The notes under the pieces are model-generated. The model worked only from the letters and a program-made list of their open reading frames with translations. It was not told the origin of the DNA and made no database searches. The position numbers and the translations under genes were made by a program. A stretch of 64,000 nt of DNA from DASVWZ01 sp963708575 (GTDB lineage: Bacteria; Acidobacteriota; Terriglobia; Terriglobales; Acidobacteriaceae): NCBI GenBank assembly GCA_963708575.1, contig CAVPTB010000007.1, forward strand, positions 186,001 to 250,000, written 5' to 3'. How positions within the stretch are numbered: the stretch's first letter is position 1; each line of letters starts with the position of its first letter. Shown in pieces: positions 8,271 through 18,250 of this stretch.

Positions 8271-11200
8271 TCAAAAGCCAAACTTCAAAGCCAGTTGAAT
8301 CTGGCGCGGGGGATAAGAGTTCGTAACGCTCAGGGGGTTCGCCGGCACCTGATAATGGCCTGGGTAATAATTGATCCCAAGTTGTGTGCCAATCTTCACA
8401 AAATAAGCAGTGTCGCTGCTTAACCCGTTTTCGGTCACGGTGACCATCTTGTTGTCGCGGTTCAACAAGTTAAAAGACTCCAGGATCATGTCTATTTTCA
8501 GTCGGTTACGTGCGTACAGCCTGCGGCTCAACCGGGCGTCGGTACTCGAATAGTCGGGTCCCAGATAGGAATTGCGTCGAATCCCGGGGATCCGGTCATT
8601 CATATCATTGTCGTCCTGGTTGGGGTCGCCACTGACTGTGGCATTGACGGGACGGCCGCTGCCAAATGTCAGGACGCCGGAGAATTTCCAGTCGTCGAAA
8701 ATTTTGGCAAGAAGCGGGTGATCGCGGTGGAAGGGCCGAGGGTCGGCGATCCATGAAAATGCCAGCCTATGGCGCTGATCGGTGACACTGGAACCACGTT
8801 CCGCGTTGGGAGCGTACGAATTCTGAACCAGAGCGGGCTGGCCGGCGACCAGGGCGTCCTGTCCGTCGTCGATAGCGTGCGCGAAGGTATAGGCCAGACG
8901 GAAGTAAAGGCCGCTGGTCATCTCGCGCCTGACGGAGAGCGTTGCTCCATGGTAGACACTCGATGCGGCACTTTCAAAAACGTCGACAGCGCCAAGTTGG
9001 GGAATTGGTCTGGCCAACGGATTAATACACGGAGGCCATGGACAAGTGAATGACGGTGTCATTTGCCAGGTCGAGAATGAAGGCACGTCGTAGTAGGTGC
9101 CGAGGAAGTTGATTCCCTGGCTGTCGTAAACGGGATACTCAACGTCAGTGGGTGGCGGTAAATTCACGTCACGGGCACGAATCAGGTCCACTCCGTGCAC
9201 GTACATGTAAGAAACTCCGACGGCCAACCGGTGTGCAACCTCGCGCTCGACGGTAAGGCTCGCCTGTTCGACCTTGGGCGTTTTGAAATCAGCTCCAAAT
9301 GCAGAGACGGTTGCCTGGGCGAATTGCGCGAGATTTACAGGCACCGGGCAGGACATGGCTGATACGGGACAACTCGTCAGAACATTCGGATATTGGGGAA
9401 AGATCTGGTGATCGTAGTAATGGGAGTTGTCGAGAAAAAGATTAAATGATGAGAACCCGTTGTCGGTTGCGATTGTGGAATTGTAGATCTGCGGGATACG
9501 AGTATAAAACCAGCCGTAACCCGCACGTATGACCAGAGGACGCGCCTCTCCGATCGAGTACGCCAGTCCTACTCGGGGCGAGAAATTGTAGGGATTGAAT
9601 GGAACTTTGCCGGATTGCGGCCACAGCGGGTTGGTCTGCAGTCCCTTCGTTGTAAATGTCTGCACGTCATAGCGCCCGCCCAGGTTTAGCGCAAGATGGT
9701 TACTTAGCCGAATCGTGTCCTGCGCGAATGCGGCATAGTCATTACTGTCAGGATGAGAGACGGGCGTCCCAAAATTTTGGATGTAATACTTGGGCACATC
9801 ATGCGCATACGCGCGTAAAGGCGTGAGTTCCATGCCTCCCAGCAAAGGCTCGAAAGTGAAGGGATCAACTTTGATCGGATCGAAAATATACTCACCGCCA
9901 TAGAGTGACGGAAAGAAGTTGTAAATCCAGGTCAATAGGCCATCGCCGCCCAACTTCCACGAATTTCTTTTCCCTTCAAGGCTCAGAGTTTCTGTTATAT
10001 GAAGCCGATGTTCGCGCGTTTGACGCGGCAGAATTGACGAACGTCCAAAACCATCGACGATGCTGCTGATACGGCTCAACGGATCGGTGCTGTTGCTGAA
10101 AGATTGCTGCAAATCACGGGAAAACTGCGCCCGCAAGTGACTCATTAAGCGCCAAGAAAGAGTGCTTGTTAGCGAGAGCGAACTGCTTTCCGTAGCGACC
10201 TGCTCCTGTCCGTTGTCACTCATCGCGTAGGTAGTCAGAGGGCTGGAAGGGTCCAGAAAAACATTGTTCGCGCCCCAATAGCGGGACGTGTTTACCCGAG
10301 CGCTCAGCGATTCATGCGGAGTCATCGCAACATCAAACTTGAAGAAACCTGCATTGCCTAGCATTTGGGAGGGATACTGACCGGCGAGCGAGTTGAGGCG
10401 ATCCGCCGCGGCAAAAACTAGTCCCTTATCACTTTCTTCATAGTCTCCATCGTAAAGCGGACCCTGCCCCGCCTGAGGCGCGACACGCGAACTGCCGTCG
10501 AGAAAACGAACGATGCTCGGCACATGAAAGATATGCTGATCGAATCCCACGAAGAAGAATGCGCGATTGGGCTTCACGGGACCGCCCAGGGTGAACCCCA
10601 TTTGTTGCTGACGGCCTTCCGGCTTAAAGTCGAGGAAGGGATGAGTGGCTCCAAAGCTGTTATCACGCAGGAAATAAAACCCGGTCCCGTGAAGCTGGTT
10701 CGAGCCTGATTTGGTGACGACATTTACTACCGCTCCGCCGGCACGCCCTAGTTCGGCTCCGTAGGTGTTGGAAGAGACGCGAAATTCCTGCACGACCTCG
10801 TTAGAGAATTGATAGGGTGCCCGATAGCGTCCGCGAGCCTGTGCGAAGAAGCCATTGTTGTTATCGGCGCCATCGACCAGGTAGCTGGATTGATAGCCAC
10901 GAATACCGCCGAAGGCCAGGTCTCCATTGGAGCCTGATGTCAATCCGCGCGGGTCTTGCGTAACTCCGGGTGTCAGCAAAGCAAGGTCGGTAAAACGGCG
11001 CCCGTCGAGCGGCAGCTCGCCGATGGCGCGGTCGTCAATCAGCGAAGAGGTGGCGGAGGGATTCGTTTCTACCAACGGAGGTTCCCCCGACACCGTGACG
11101 GACTCCTGGGCGGCCGTAATTTCCAATTTGAATTCGATTTCGGTGACAGCGCCGACATCGACCCGCAGTTTAGGCGTTACCTGCGGCGACATTTTTTCCT

Positions 11201-11462
11201 CCGTGGCGCGCGCCGAATATTCTCCGGGTGGCAGGAGGTCGAATGCAAACCTTCCTTCCGAGTCACTGACCATTGAATAGCGAAAGCCTGTCGCTTCATC
11301 GACCAACGCGATGTTGGCGCCGGCGATCCGGCTTCCAGTCGCGTCCGTCACGATGCCGCGAAGGGCGCCGGTGGAAGCGTCCTGGCCCGATGCATTGCGA
11401 ACAAACAGCAGGCACAAGATAAAAGTAGACAGTGCGACAACGCGGGGCGCGCAGCAAGACAT
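8271..11462 (-). CDS. TonB-dependent receptor with carboxypeptidase-regulatory-like N-terminal domain (Oar-like)
   Basis: 1063 residues. Signal peptide (about 1-26, ending NASGQ), then a carboxypeptidase-regulatory-like beta-sandwich (about 32-115, GALRGIVTDATGSRIAGANI), then a plug domain (about 120-260; PLDGRRFTDLALLTPGV and VVNVVTKSGSNQ) and a long outer-membrane barrel ending in the terminal aromatic LALKFGF. This architecture is the common acidobacterial outer-membrane receptor, believed to import large or scarce substrates, driven by TonB. It is divergent from the GH5 gene with a 179-base AT-richer gap, so it is likely co-regulated with the glycosidase genes and could import their oligosaccharide products. 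The substrate is an inference from the neighbours. Confidence 0.88.
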   Translation of the reverse strand: MSCCAPRVVALSTFILCLLFVRNASGQDASTGALRGIVTDATGSRIAGANIALVDEATGFRYSMVSDSEGRFAFDLLPPGEYSARATEEKMSPQVTPKLRVDVGAVTEIEFKLEITAAQESVTVSGEPPLVETNPSATSSLIDDRAIGELPLDGRRFTDLALLTPGVTQDPRGLTSGSNGDLAFGGIRGYQSSYLVDGADNNNGFFAQARGRYRAPYQFSNEVVQEFRVSSNTYGAELGRAGGAVVNVVTKSGSNQLHGTGFYFLRDNSFGATHPFLDFKPEGRQQQMGFTLGGPVKPNRAFFFVGFDQHIFHVPSIVRFLDGSSRVAPQAGQGPLYDGDYEESDKGLVFAAADRLNSLAGQYPSQMLGNAGFFKFDVAMTPHESLSARVNTSRYWGANNVFLDPSSPLTTYAMSDNGQEQVATESSSLSLTSTLSWRLMSHLRAQFSRDLQQSFSNSTDPLSRISSIVDGFGRSSILPRQTREHRLHITETLSLEGKRNSWKLGGDGLLTWIYNFFPSLYGGEYIFDPIKVDPFTFEPLLGGMELTPLRAYAHDVPKYYIQNFGTPVSHPDSNDYAAFAQDTIRLSNHLALNLGGRYDVQTFTTKGLQTNPLWPQSGKVPFNPYNFSPRVGLAYSIGEARPLVIRAGYGWFYTRIPQIYNSTIATDNGFSSFNLFLDNSHYYDHQIFPQYPNVLTSCPVSAMSCPVPVNLAQFAQATVSAFGADFKTPKVEQASLTVEREVAHRLAVGVSYMYVHGVDLIRARDVNLPPPTDVEYPVYDSQGINFLGTYYDVPSFSTWQMTPSFTCPWPPCINPLARPIPQLGAVDVFESAASSVYHGATLSVRREMTSGLYFRLAYTFAHAIDDGQDALVAGQPALVQNSYAPNAERGSSVTDQRHRLAFSWIADPRPFHRDHPLLAKIFDDWKFSGVLTFGSGRPVNATVSGDPNQDDNDMNDRIPGIRRNSYLGPDYSSTDARLSRRLYARNRLKIDMILESFNLLNRDNKMVTVTENGLSSDTAYFVKIGTQLGINYYPGHYQVPANPLSVTNSYPPRQIQLALKFGF

Positions 11463-11641
11463 TGGATGTCACCATGTAGTGAGTTCAGGTGAATCCAGTC
11501 CCGACGGGAGACAAGGCAGGTATATCAGTGGTTATATTTATGCGTCTGTGCGGCGCGACCTATATTTGAAGCGATAGTTCCAAAACGGGAGTCCGGAACC
11601 CATAGGCGTAGAATGCGGATGCTGGAGCGAACGGATTCTGA

Positions 11642-12979
11642 ATGTGCGCGCGACTGGGAGGAATGATGCACAAGGAAAAAGAGGATCGAGCCGAAGCCGA
11701 ATTATCAAGTTTTTCTTCGAAGGTCACTCGTCGGAATTTATTGAAGTCCGCAGTTGCGGTGGCGTCGGCCGCCATGCTGCCATCATTCGCCAGTGCATTC
11801 TCTTTACAAGCTGGTCACGCGAGCAAGGTAGGTTCCGCAAGTTTGGCCGGGAAAAATCCGCGCTGGTACGGTTTCAATCTTCTCGAATATTTCTCCACCG
11901 ATCCCGACTGGATGAAGTATTTTCCCTACAAAGACGATGGCATGTTCCCGGAGGACGACTTCCGTTGGATCCACGACTGGGGCTTCAATTGGGTGCGCCT
12001 GCCCATGGACTATCGTTTTTGGACCGCCCCCGATCTTTTCACCATCGACGAAAAGAAGGTTGAGCCGATCGACCGCGCCATTCGCTTGGGCGAAAAATAC
12101 GGCATACACGTCAACATCTGCCTGCACCGGGCGCCCGGTTTGTGCATTCTCGACACCATGGACGAGAAGCTTACCGGCATCCACATCACCAAAGAAAAGA
12201 CCGATGTCTTCACCGATCCACACACCTTCGACGCTTTCATCCATCAATGGACTTACTTCGCCGACCGCTACAAAGGGATTCCCAGCGAGCGGGTGAGCTT
12301 CAATCTGGTGAACGAGCCGATCGTCCTGCCCAACGCGGCGGAGATGGCCGAGCTCGAAAAACAGGGGCCGATAAAAACTGCCGATTGGTTTAGTCCGGAG
12401 CGCCTCAAACTTCACCAAAAAGATTACGTTCGCCTGGCGAAAGCTGCGAATGATGCGATACGTAAACACGATCCGCAACGGCTGGTTGTGAGCGACGGCT
12501 ATGCCGGAGGTGGAACCGCCGTACCCGAACTGGCCGGCACCGGAATGATGCAGAGTTGCCACACCTACAATCCGATGCTGCTCACCCACCATAATTGCGA
12601 ATGGGTCATGGGCTTTCTTACGGGGAAGGAACCAGTTCCCACGTGGCCGCTGAAAGATGACAAAGGAAAGGTCATCTGCGACCGCCAGACGCTTGCGAAC
12701 CTATTTCAAGCCTGGGCGGAGCTTGAGAGCGACGGTGTTCCCATCCACTTCGGCGAAATGGGTTGTTACAAGCACACTCCGCCAGACGTTGTTCTCGCCT
12801 GGTTCAATGACACACTCGAGGTTATCGGCGACCTGAATTCAGGGTTTGCGTTGTGGAATTTCCGCGGACCTTTTGGCGTGATGGACACCGAGCGTCGGGG
12901 CACAAAGTTCGAAGACTGGCATGGCCACAAGCTCGACCGGCCGCTGCTCACCTTGTTGCAGAGCAAAGTCAAGAAGTAA
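11642..12979 (+). CDS. Tat-exported glycoside hydrolase family 5 (cellulase-like)
   Basis: 445 residues. The N terminus has a twin-arginine signal (TRRNLLKSAVAVASAAMLPS). The catalytic (beta/alpha)8 domain shows FNWVRLPMDY on strand 2, the acid/base Glu225 in FNLVNEP and the nucleophile Glu372 in HFGEMGC, the two residues that define GH5. GH5 enzymes cut beta-1,4 glucans, mannans or xylans; the precise specificity cannot be read here. ATG 11642 has only a distant GGAG; ATGs at 11663 and 11666 are too close to GGGAGGA (11656-11662), so the start is uncertain by seven or eight residues. It is followed 37 bases later by the GH39 gene, in the same direction. Confidence 0.86.
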   Translation: MCARLGGMMHKEKEDRAEAELSSFSSKVTRRNLLKSAVAVASAAMLPSFASAFSLQAGHASKVGSASLAGKNPRWYGFNLLEYFSTDPDWMKYFPYKDDGMFPEDDFRWIHDWGFNWVRLPMDYRFWTAPDLFTIDEKKVEPIDRAIRLGEKYGIHVNICLHRAPGLCILDTMDEKLTGIHITKEKTDVFTDPHTFDAFIHQWTYFADRYKGIPSERVSFNLVNEPIVLPNAAEMAELEKQGPIKTADWFSPERLKLHQKDYVRLAKAANDAIRKHDPQRLVVSDGYAGGGTAVPELAGTGMMQSCHTYNPMLLTHHNCEWVMGFLTGKEPVPTWPLKDDKGKVICDRQTLANLFQAWAELESDGVPIHFGEMGCYKHTPPDVVLAWFNDTLEVIGDLNSGFALWNFRGPFGVMDTERRGTKFEDWHGHKLDRPLLTLLQSKVKK

Positions 12980-13016
12980 CCGATTGCCGTGTTCCTATCG
13001 TGAAGGAGTTTTATCC

Positions 13017-14582
13017 ATGAAACTATCGCGTTATTTTCTGTGCATTCTTGTTTTCTGTGCGGTGGCATTCACTCAAGATTCCGCCAACAGCGGATTCCGC
13101 TCCCTCACGATCGATGCCGGCAAAACTGTCGGGGAAATCCGGTCCTTCCAGGGTTTGAACGGTACTCCCTACCCGATCATGGCCGGACTTCCGAATCTCG
13201 TTCAGCAATACAAAGAGCTCCGCGTCGACCAGGTGCGGACTCATGATGTGATGGGACCGACCGAACCCGATTCGAAATTCCTTGTGGGCAATGGAGAACT
13301 AGCCTGGCTCATTCCCGATGAGGCCCAGCGAGCGGGTGTGGTGAAAGCCGGCAACGCCGCCATCATTTTTCCCGACGCGGCGGCCGATCCCGAAAAGCCC
13401 GAGAGCTACAGCTTTGGTGCCTCGGACAAAATCATTGAGAGCATCCACGCCAGCGGCGCCGAAGTCTATTACCGGATCGGACGCAGTTGGGGCGCCAACT
13501 TCGATCTACCGGCCGATTTCGATAAGTACGCCAACATCGTGAAGCACATTGCCATGCACTACAACCAGGGTTGGGACCATGGCTTCCACTACGGAATTCG
13601 TTACTGGGAATTCTGGAATGAACCTGACGGCCTATTCTGGCTAGGCACTCCGCAGCAGTTCTACTCTCTGTATGAAAAGACGGCGCGGGCTCTGAAATCC
13701 GTCGATACGGGGCTCAAAGTTGGCGGTAACGGGAAAGCCTTTCCGTCGGATGACAGCGGCTATCGCGAAGGCTTCATCGACTACTGCGCGTCGCATCATG
13801 TCCCGCTCGATTTCTTTTCTTGGCATACATACGCCAACGGCTCGGCAGATCCTTACGATGCCGTTCGTCTTGCCAAGGAGATTCGCGCCGTTCTGGACAC
13901 CCACGGCTTTCCGAAAGCTGAAAGCATTCTTTCCGAATGGAACCTGAGCGCTGACTTCACCGACCCCGAAAAGGCCGAACTCCAAGGCCAACACAACGCG
14001 GCATACATCGGCGCAGTGCTGAGCTACCTTCAGGATACTTCTATCGACCACGCTCACTTTTATCGTGGCGACGCCGCATGGATGGGACTCTTCGATCTGA
14101 ATGGCAAGTATTTCAAAACCGCCTATACCTTCAAAGCCATGGGTAAGATGCTCGACACTCCACAACGCCTGTCGGTGGAGGGTTCTGACACTTTCGGCTT
14201 CGCGGTTCTGGCTGGACGCTCCAAGGATGGCAAAACCGTGCAAATACTGATCAGCAACTACGCGATTCCTGCCAACTACAAGCCGGACCTCATGCCGATG
14301 CCGGCGGAATTGCAGAAGGCCGCGCCCCCGATGCCCGATATGTCCAAGGTCAAATTCCTACCGGTGCGTACCGACGTTGTTTATAAAGACAATCGCGGCT
14401 ACAACCTGACGATCGACAATTTACCGTGGGGGAAAAAAGCCTTCAGCGTAAAGCGCTATCGGATCAGCGCAACCCAGAACCTTGATCTGGTAGAAGAGAA
14501 GTCCGGACAAGGTGGGAAATTCGACTTATCCGAACCCCTGCCCGTGGACACGGTTGAACTTATCACTCTTGAGCGCCGGTAG
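13017..14582 (+). CDS. Secreted glycoside hydrolase family 39-like (beta-xylosidase type)
   Basis: 521 residues from ATG 13017, which has AAGGAG upstream; the frame extends back into the GH5 gene but without a better start. Signal peptide MKLSRYFLCILVFCAVAFTQ. The clan-A barrel contains the acid/base Glu202 in EFWNEPDG and a probable nucleophile Glu307 in LSEWNLS. The arrangement, the IRYWEFWNEPD sequence and a C-terminal beta-sandwich fit GH39 (beta-xylosidase or related). The partner GH5 gene is immediately upstream and uxuA downstream. Together they fit release of xylose or uronic acid residues from a decorated hemicellulose. Family call is good; the substrate is inferred. Confidence 0.8.
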   Translation: MKLSRYFLCILVFCAVAFTQDSANSGFRSLTIDAGKTVGEIRSFQGLNGTPYPIMAGLPNLVQQYKELRVDQVRTHDVMGPTEPDSKFLVGNGELAWLIPDEAQRAGVVKAGNAAIIFPDAAADPEKPESYSFGASDKIIESIHASGAEVYYRIGRSWGANFDLPADFDKYANIVKHIAMHYNQGWDHGFHYGIRYWEFWNEPDGLFWLGTPQQFYSLYEKTARALKSVDTGLKVGGNGKAFPSDDSGYREGFIDYCASHHVPLDFFSWHTYANGSADPYDAVRLAKEIRAVLDTHGFPKAESILSEWNLSADFTDPEKAELQGQHNAAYIGAVLSYLQDTSIDHAHFYRGDAAWMGLFDLNGKYFKTAYTFKAMGKMLDTPQRLSVEGSDTFGFAVLAGRSKDGKTVQILISNYAIPANYKPDLMPMPAELQKAAPPMPDMSKVKFLPVRTDVVYKDNRGYNLTIDNLPWGKKAFSVKRYRISATQNLDLVEEKSGQGGKFDLSEPLPVDTVELITLERR

Positions 14583-14693
14583 TCTAACGCGGATTCGCAG
14601 TGGGAGTCAGAGCGATTCACTTTTGCCGCTCAGCGGGTGGACTTGACCGGGAGTGCGATCGAGGGCCCGGTTCCAAGAGGATAAAATCAACCC

Positions 14694-15872
14694 ATGAAAC
14701 AGACATGGCGATGGTTCGGGCCGAATGATCCCGTTCCTCTCGACCACATCAAGCAAGCAGGAGCTACTGGCATCGTCTCTGCGTTGCACCATCTTTATCG
14801 GGGCGAAGCATGGCCCTTGGACGCGGTCATCAAGCGCAGAGACGAAATTCTCGCTGGGGGCTTCGCTTGGTCTGTAGTGGAGAGCATTCCGATTCATAAT
14901 TCGATCAAGCTTCGATCTGGCGCTTATGGACACTTCATTGGCGCATGGAAGGACTCGTTGGTCGCGATCGCTAAGGCAGGGGTGCGCGTAGTCTGCTACA
15001 ACTTCATGCCGGTTGTCGACTGGACAAGGACAGACTTGAAGTGGCGCTTGCCGACGACGGGTTATGCTCTTCGTTTCGACGCGGTAGATTTTGCGGCATA
15101 CGATTTGTTCATTCTCGCGCGCCAAGGTGCGGATGCCGACTATACAGAAGACCGCGTTCGATCGGCTCATGCTCGGTTTGAATCGATGTCAGAGGCGCGC
15201 AGAGAAGATCTCGAGCAGACGATCATTGCCGGCCTCCCGGGCGCCGAGGCATCGTACAACCGCGAAACCATCCGCAAACTGATCACGGAATATGAGGCCG
15301 TTAGCCCGGAACAACTGCGCGCCAACCTTATCGCATTTCTGCAAGAAGTCGTGCCAGTGGCCGAGGAAAATGGAATTCGTCTCGCCATACATCCGGACGA
15401 TCCTCCATGGTCGCTCTTCGGATTGCCGCGCGTGGTGTCTACCGCCGACGACGCGAGATCGATTCTGAGTTCCTCCGACCTGATGGCGAACGGTCTAACT
15501 TTCTGCGTCGGCTCATTTGGAGCTAGAGCAGATAATGATCTGCTGTCCATGGTTCGGGAATTTGGCCCTCGAATTCATTTCGCGCACCTTCGACAGGTGA
15601 CCAGAGAACATGAGGGTTCATTCCATGAGGCCGAGCACCTGGCGGGAAGCTGCGATATGGTTGGCGTAGTCCGGGCTTTGTTAGAACAGGAATCGCAGCG
15701 CCGAGTTGCCGGACGCTCTGACCACGAAATTCCCATGCGCCCAGACCACGGCCATCTCTTGGCTGACGATATCGGCAAGAAAGTGAATCCGGGCTATTCA
15801 TTGATCGGAAGATTGAAAGGTTTAGCGGAATTACGTGGAGTCATGCACGCTTTAGCAAACCAAAACCAATGA
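14694..15872 (+). CDS. uxuA: D-mannonate dehydratase UxuA
   Basis: 392 residues, the usual length. Converts D-mannonate to 2-keto-3-deoxy-D-gluconate in the cytoplasm, the last specific step of glucuronate breakdown before KDG kinase. The N terminus MKQTWRWFGPNDPVPL with IKQAGATGIVSALHH is highly typical of UxuA. Also seen are VVESIPIHNSIKLR, AIHPDDPPWSLFGLPR and HFAHLRQV, which carry the metal-binding His and Asp residues, and a C-terminal RPDHGHLL. It sits between the GH39 gene and an SDR dehydrogenase that could supply its substrate. It is the most informative gene of the locus: it links the glycosidases to uronic acids. Confidence 0.93.
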   Translation: MKQTWRWFGPNDPVPLDHIKQAGATGIVSALHHLYRGEAWPLDAVIKRRDEILAGGFAWSVVESIPIHNSIKLRSGAYGHFIGAWKDSLVAIAKAGVRVVCYNFMPVVDWTRTDLKWRLPTTGYALRFDAVDFAAYDLFILARQGADADYTEDRVRSAHARFESMSEARREDLEQTIIAGLPGAEASYNRETIRKLITEYEAVSPEQLRANLIAFLQEVVPVAEENGIRLAIHPDDPPWSLFGLPRVVSTADDARSILSSSDLMANGLTFCVGSFGARADNDLLSMVREFGPRIHFAHLRQVTREHEGSFHEAEHLAGSCDMVGVVRALLEQESQRRVAGRSDHEIPMRPDHGHLLADDIGKKVNPGYSLIGRLKGLAELRGVMHALANQNQ

Positions 15873-15949
15873 CCTTCTGCGAATGAACGAGCGTAAGTCT
15901 TCACCAGAAGAACATTTATCATCATCGGCGAACCGAGGACCCGAATTGC

Positions 15950-16732
15950 ATGAATGAATTTCCAGGAAAGGTAGCAATCGTAACCGGCACTACCGGCATT
16001 GGCCGCGCTATCGCGAAGCGTTTTGCCGCAGGAGGTGCCCAGGTCATCGCGTGTGGCGTTGAACCCACCGGCAATCAGGAATTGATTGGGGAAGCCGCGA
16101 AGTCGGGTTTATCGCTGCAAGTTGAGACCTGTGACGTCACCAGTCCGGATCAAGTGAGCGCGGTCATCTCGAAGACTGTCAAGCGTTTTGGAGGTCTTGA
16201 CGTCATCGTGAATGCCGCCGCCATCCATCCTTTTGGCACCGTTCTCGAAACCGATCTCGCCACCTGGAATCGTTGCATGATGGTGAACGTCGGCAGCATC
16301 TATTTGTTGGCGCACCTGGGTATCCCAGAGATGAAAAAACGTGGGGGCGGGTCTATCCTCAACCTCGCATCCGTACAGGGATATGCATGCCAGAAAAGCG
16401 TGGCCGCCTACGCCGCTTCGAAAGGCGCAATTCTCAGCTTGACCCGCGCCCTTGCTCTCGACCATGCCGCCGACAACATTCGCGTCAACTCGATCAGTCC
16501 CGGTTCAATCCGCACGCCCATGCTGGCGCGTTCGGCGGCACACTTCGCGGCGGATATTTCTGCCGAAGAGGCGTTCGCTCGGTTCGGTGCGGCTCATCCT
16601 CTTAAGCGGATCGGAACCCCGGAAGAGGTGGCGGAACTGGCGGCATTTCTCGCGTCTGACAAAGCAGGCTTCTGTACGGGAGGAGACTATCTCGTGGACG
16701 GCGGACTGCTTGCTGGCATCGGAGTTCAATAG
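15950..16732 (+). CDS. SDR-family NAD(P)-dependent dehydrogenase, probable hexuronate-pathway enzyme
   Basis: 260 residues, a classical short-chain dehydrogenase. TGTTGIG (about 13-19) is the dinucleotide-binding loop; NAAAIHPF replaces the usual NNAG; the catalytic Ser is in LNLASVQGY and the Tyr/Lys pair in YAASKGA. The C terminus ends VDGGLLAGIGVQ. Its place between uxuA and a hexuronate-type transporter suggests a D-mannonate (fructuronate) oxidoreductase of the SDR type or a ketodeoxygluconate dehydrogenase of the KduD type. Sequence alone does not decide between them. Confidence 0.78.
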   Translation: MNEFPGKVAIVTGTTGIGRAIAKRFAAGGAQVIACGVEPTGNQELIGEAAKSGLSLQVETCDVTSPDQVSAVISKTVKRFGGLDVIVNAAAIHPFGTVLETDLATWNRCMMVNVGSIYLLAHLGIPEMKKRGGGSILNLASVQGYACQKSVAAYAASKGAILSLTRALALDHAADNIRVNSISPGSIRTPMLARSAAHFAADISAEEAFARFGAAHPLKRIGTPEEVAELAAFLASDKAGFCTGGDYLVDGGLLAGIGVQ

Positions 16733-16871
16733 AGCTCATGCATTGCCGTCGTTGCCGCGTCGCGCTCTCAAGGTCTTAGGGGCCCGGCGAGCGGAGTGCG
16801 CTAATGGTTGGCGGGCAACTTCCGGTTGCAAGCTTGCGGGAATTGATTGAGGATAGTGCGAACTTCAAACG

Positions 16872-18215
16872 ATGCCCTCAGGCCGACTTCCTTCCGAATC
16901 GATACCAGCGCATGCCGTCTTAAGCGGTTCTCAAATCCCACGCCGGCGCTGGCGCATTGCGTTTCTGTTGGCATTTGGCGTTCTGGTCAACTTTTTCGAC
17001 CGGATTAACCTATCAGTCTCTCGTGACGCACTTCATGACTCGTTCGGCCTATCGTTGGTTGCGTTCGGATACCTTTCCAGCGCCTTTAGCTGGACGTACG
17101 CCTTAATGCAAATGCCCGCAGGAATGCTGCTCGACCGTTGGGGAGTGCGTCGCGTCGGCCGAGTCAGCGCGCTCCTGTGGAGCGTGTCCTCGTTCGCAGC
17201 CGCTGTCGCTCCTGGGCTGAACTGGTTCTTTGGAGCGCGCTTCCTTCTGGGCATCAGTGAATCTCCGACCTTTCCTGCAAATGCCAAGGGGTTGGGATAT
17301 TGGTTCACGAGAGAAGAACGAAGTTTGGCGACAGCCATTACCGATGCCGCAGCCAAGTTGTCGACCGCGATCGGAGTTCCGCTCATCGGAGTGTTGCTCT
17401 TACACTTCGGTTGGCGCTGGAGCTTCGCTGCTACTGGCTTGATCAGCTTCCTCTACTTTGTCCTGTTCTACGCCATCTACCGCAATCCCAGCGAAGACCC
17501 GAGGCTCTCTCCGAGAGAACTTCAATTTATCGTGGACGGTGGCGCTCAGTTAGAAGATCCGGGCACGCGGGGAAGTGGCAGCTCGCTTGGCTATCTTCTT
17601 AGGCAGCGCAAGGTCTACGGACTCGCACTGGGATGGGGCGCTTACAATTACACCTTTTTTCTCTTACTTACTTGGTTGCCTAGCTATCTTTCTGTTTCTC
17701 TTCACATGGACTTGTTCCACTCCATTTTCTATACCAGCGTGCCCTGGCTGTTCGCGACATTCACCGACTTATTGGTGGGTGGATGGCTGGTCGACGCTCT
17801 GATCCAGCGTGGCCACGATGCAAATCGCGTCCGGCAAACCGTCATGGTGACCGGCATGTTGTTCGGGCTTGCGATCTTTGGCGCTGCCAGCGCGCGTAGT
17901 CCCGTCGCAGCCCTAGTCTGGATCAGCCTCGCGCTTGGAGGACTTGCCGCAGCCGCTCCAGTCGCATGGACGGTTCCGTCCCTCATTTCTCCGCGGGGAA
18001 GCGTTGGTACGCTGGGCGGCGCAGTGAACCTTTGTGGCCAGATCGCAGCAATTTCAGCGCCCATCGTTACCGGCTATATCGTTTCGGGGACACATTCTTT
18101 CGCCGCGGCATTCATGACCGCAACCATCATTTTGCTGCTAGGGATTGCCGGCTATATCTTCTTGCTGGGCCGCATTGAGCCCATCCCCGAGCAGGAGAAC
18201 GCAATAACCAATTAG
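16872..18215 (+). CDS. MFS transporter, anion:cation symporter (hexuronate/sugar-acid) type
   Basis: 447 residues with about twelve membrane segments. The segment LVNFFDRINLSVSRDAL in helix 1 and SYAL-like SWTYALMQMPAGMLLDRWG with the following RRVGR loop are the signature of the ACS subfamily (ExuT, GudP, DgoT). Helix 4-5 has GISESPTFPANAKGLGYWF, also typical. These proteins import sugar acids with protons across the inner membrane. Downstream of uxuA and the SDR, hexuronate or aldobiouronate uptake is the natural assignment. Start ATG 16872 lacks a clear ribosome site. Confidence 0.85.
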   Translation: MPSGRLPSESIPAHAVLSGSQIPRRRWRIAFLLAFGVLVNFFDRINLSVSRDALHDSFGLSLVAFGYLSSAFSWTYALMQMPAGMLLDRWGVRRVGRVSALLWSVSSFAAAVAPGLNWFFGARFLLGISESPTFPANAKGLGYWFTREERSLATAITDAAAKLSTAIGVPLIGVLLLHFGWRWSFAATGLISFLYFVLFYAIYRNPSEDPRLSPRELQFIVDGGAQLEDPGTRGSGSSLGYLLRQRKVYGLALGWGAYNYTFFLLLTWLPSYLSVSLHMDLFHSIFYTSVPWLFATFTDLLVGGWLVDALIQRGHDANRVRQTVMVTGMLFGLAIFGAASARSPVAALVWISLALGGLAAAAPVAWTVPSLISPRGSVGTLGGAVNLCGQIAAISAPIVTGYIVSGTHSFAAAFMTATIILLLGIAGYIFLLGRIEPIPEQENAITN

Positions 18216-18250
18216 GATTGTGGGTTCAATCTGACCGAAAAGAGAATTTC

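Noticed and set aside
11468..11481. TCAC-N6-GTGA between the first TonB receptor and GH5
   Set aside because: The half-sites point away from each other, the reverse of the CRP arrangement, so it is not counted with the other sites.
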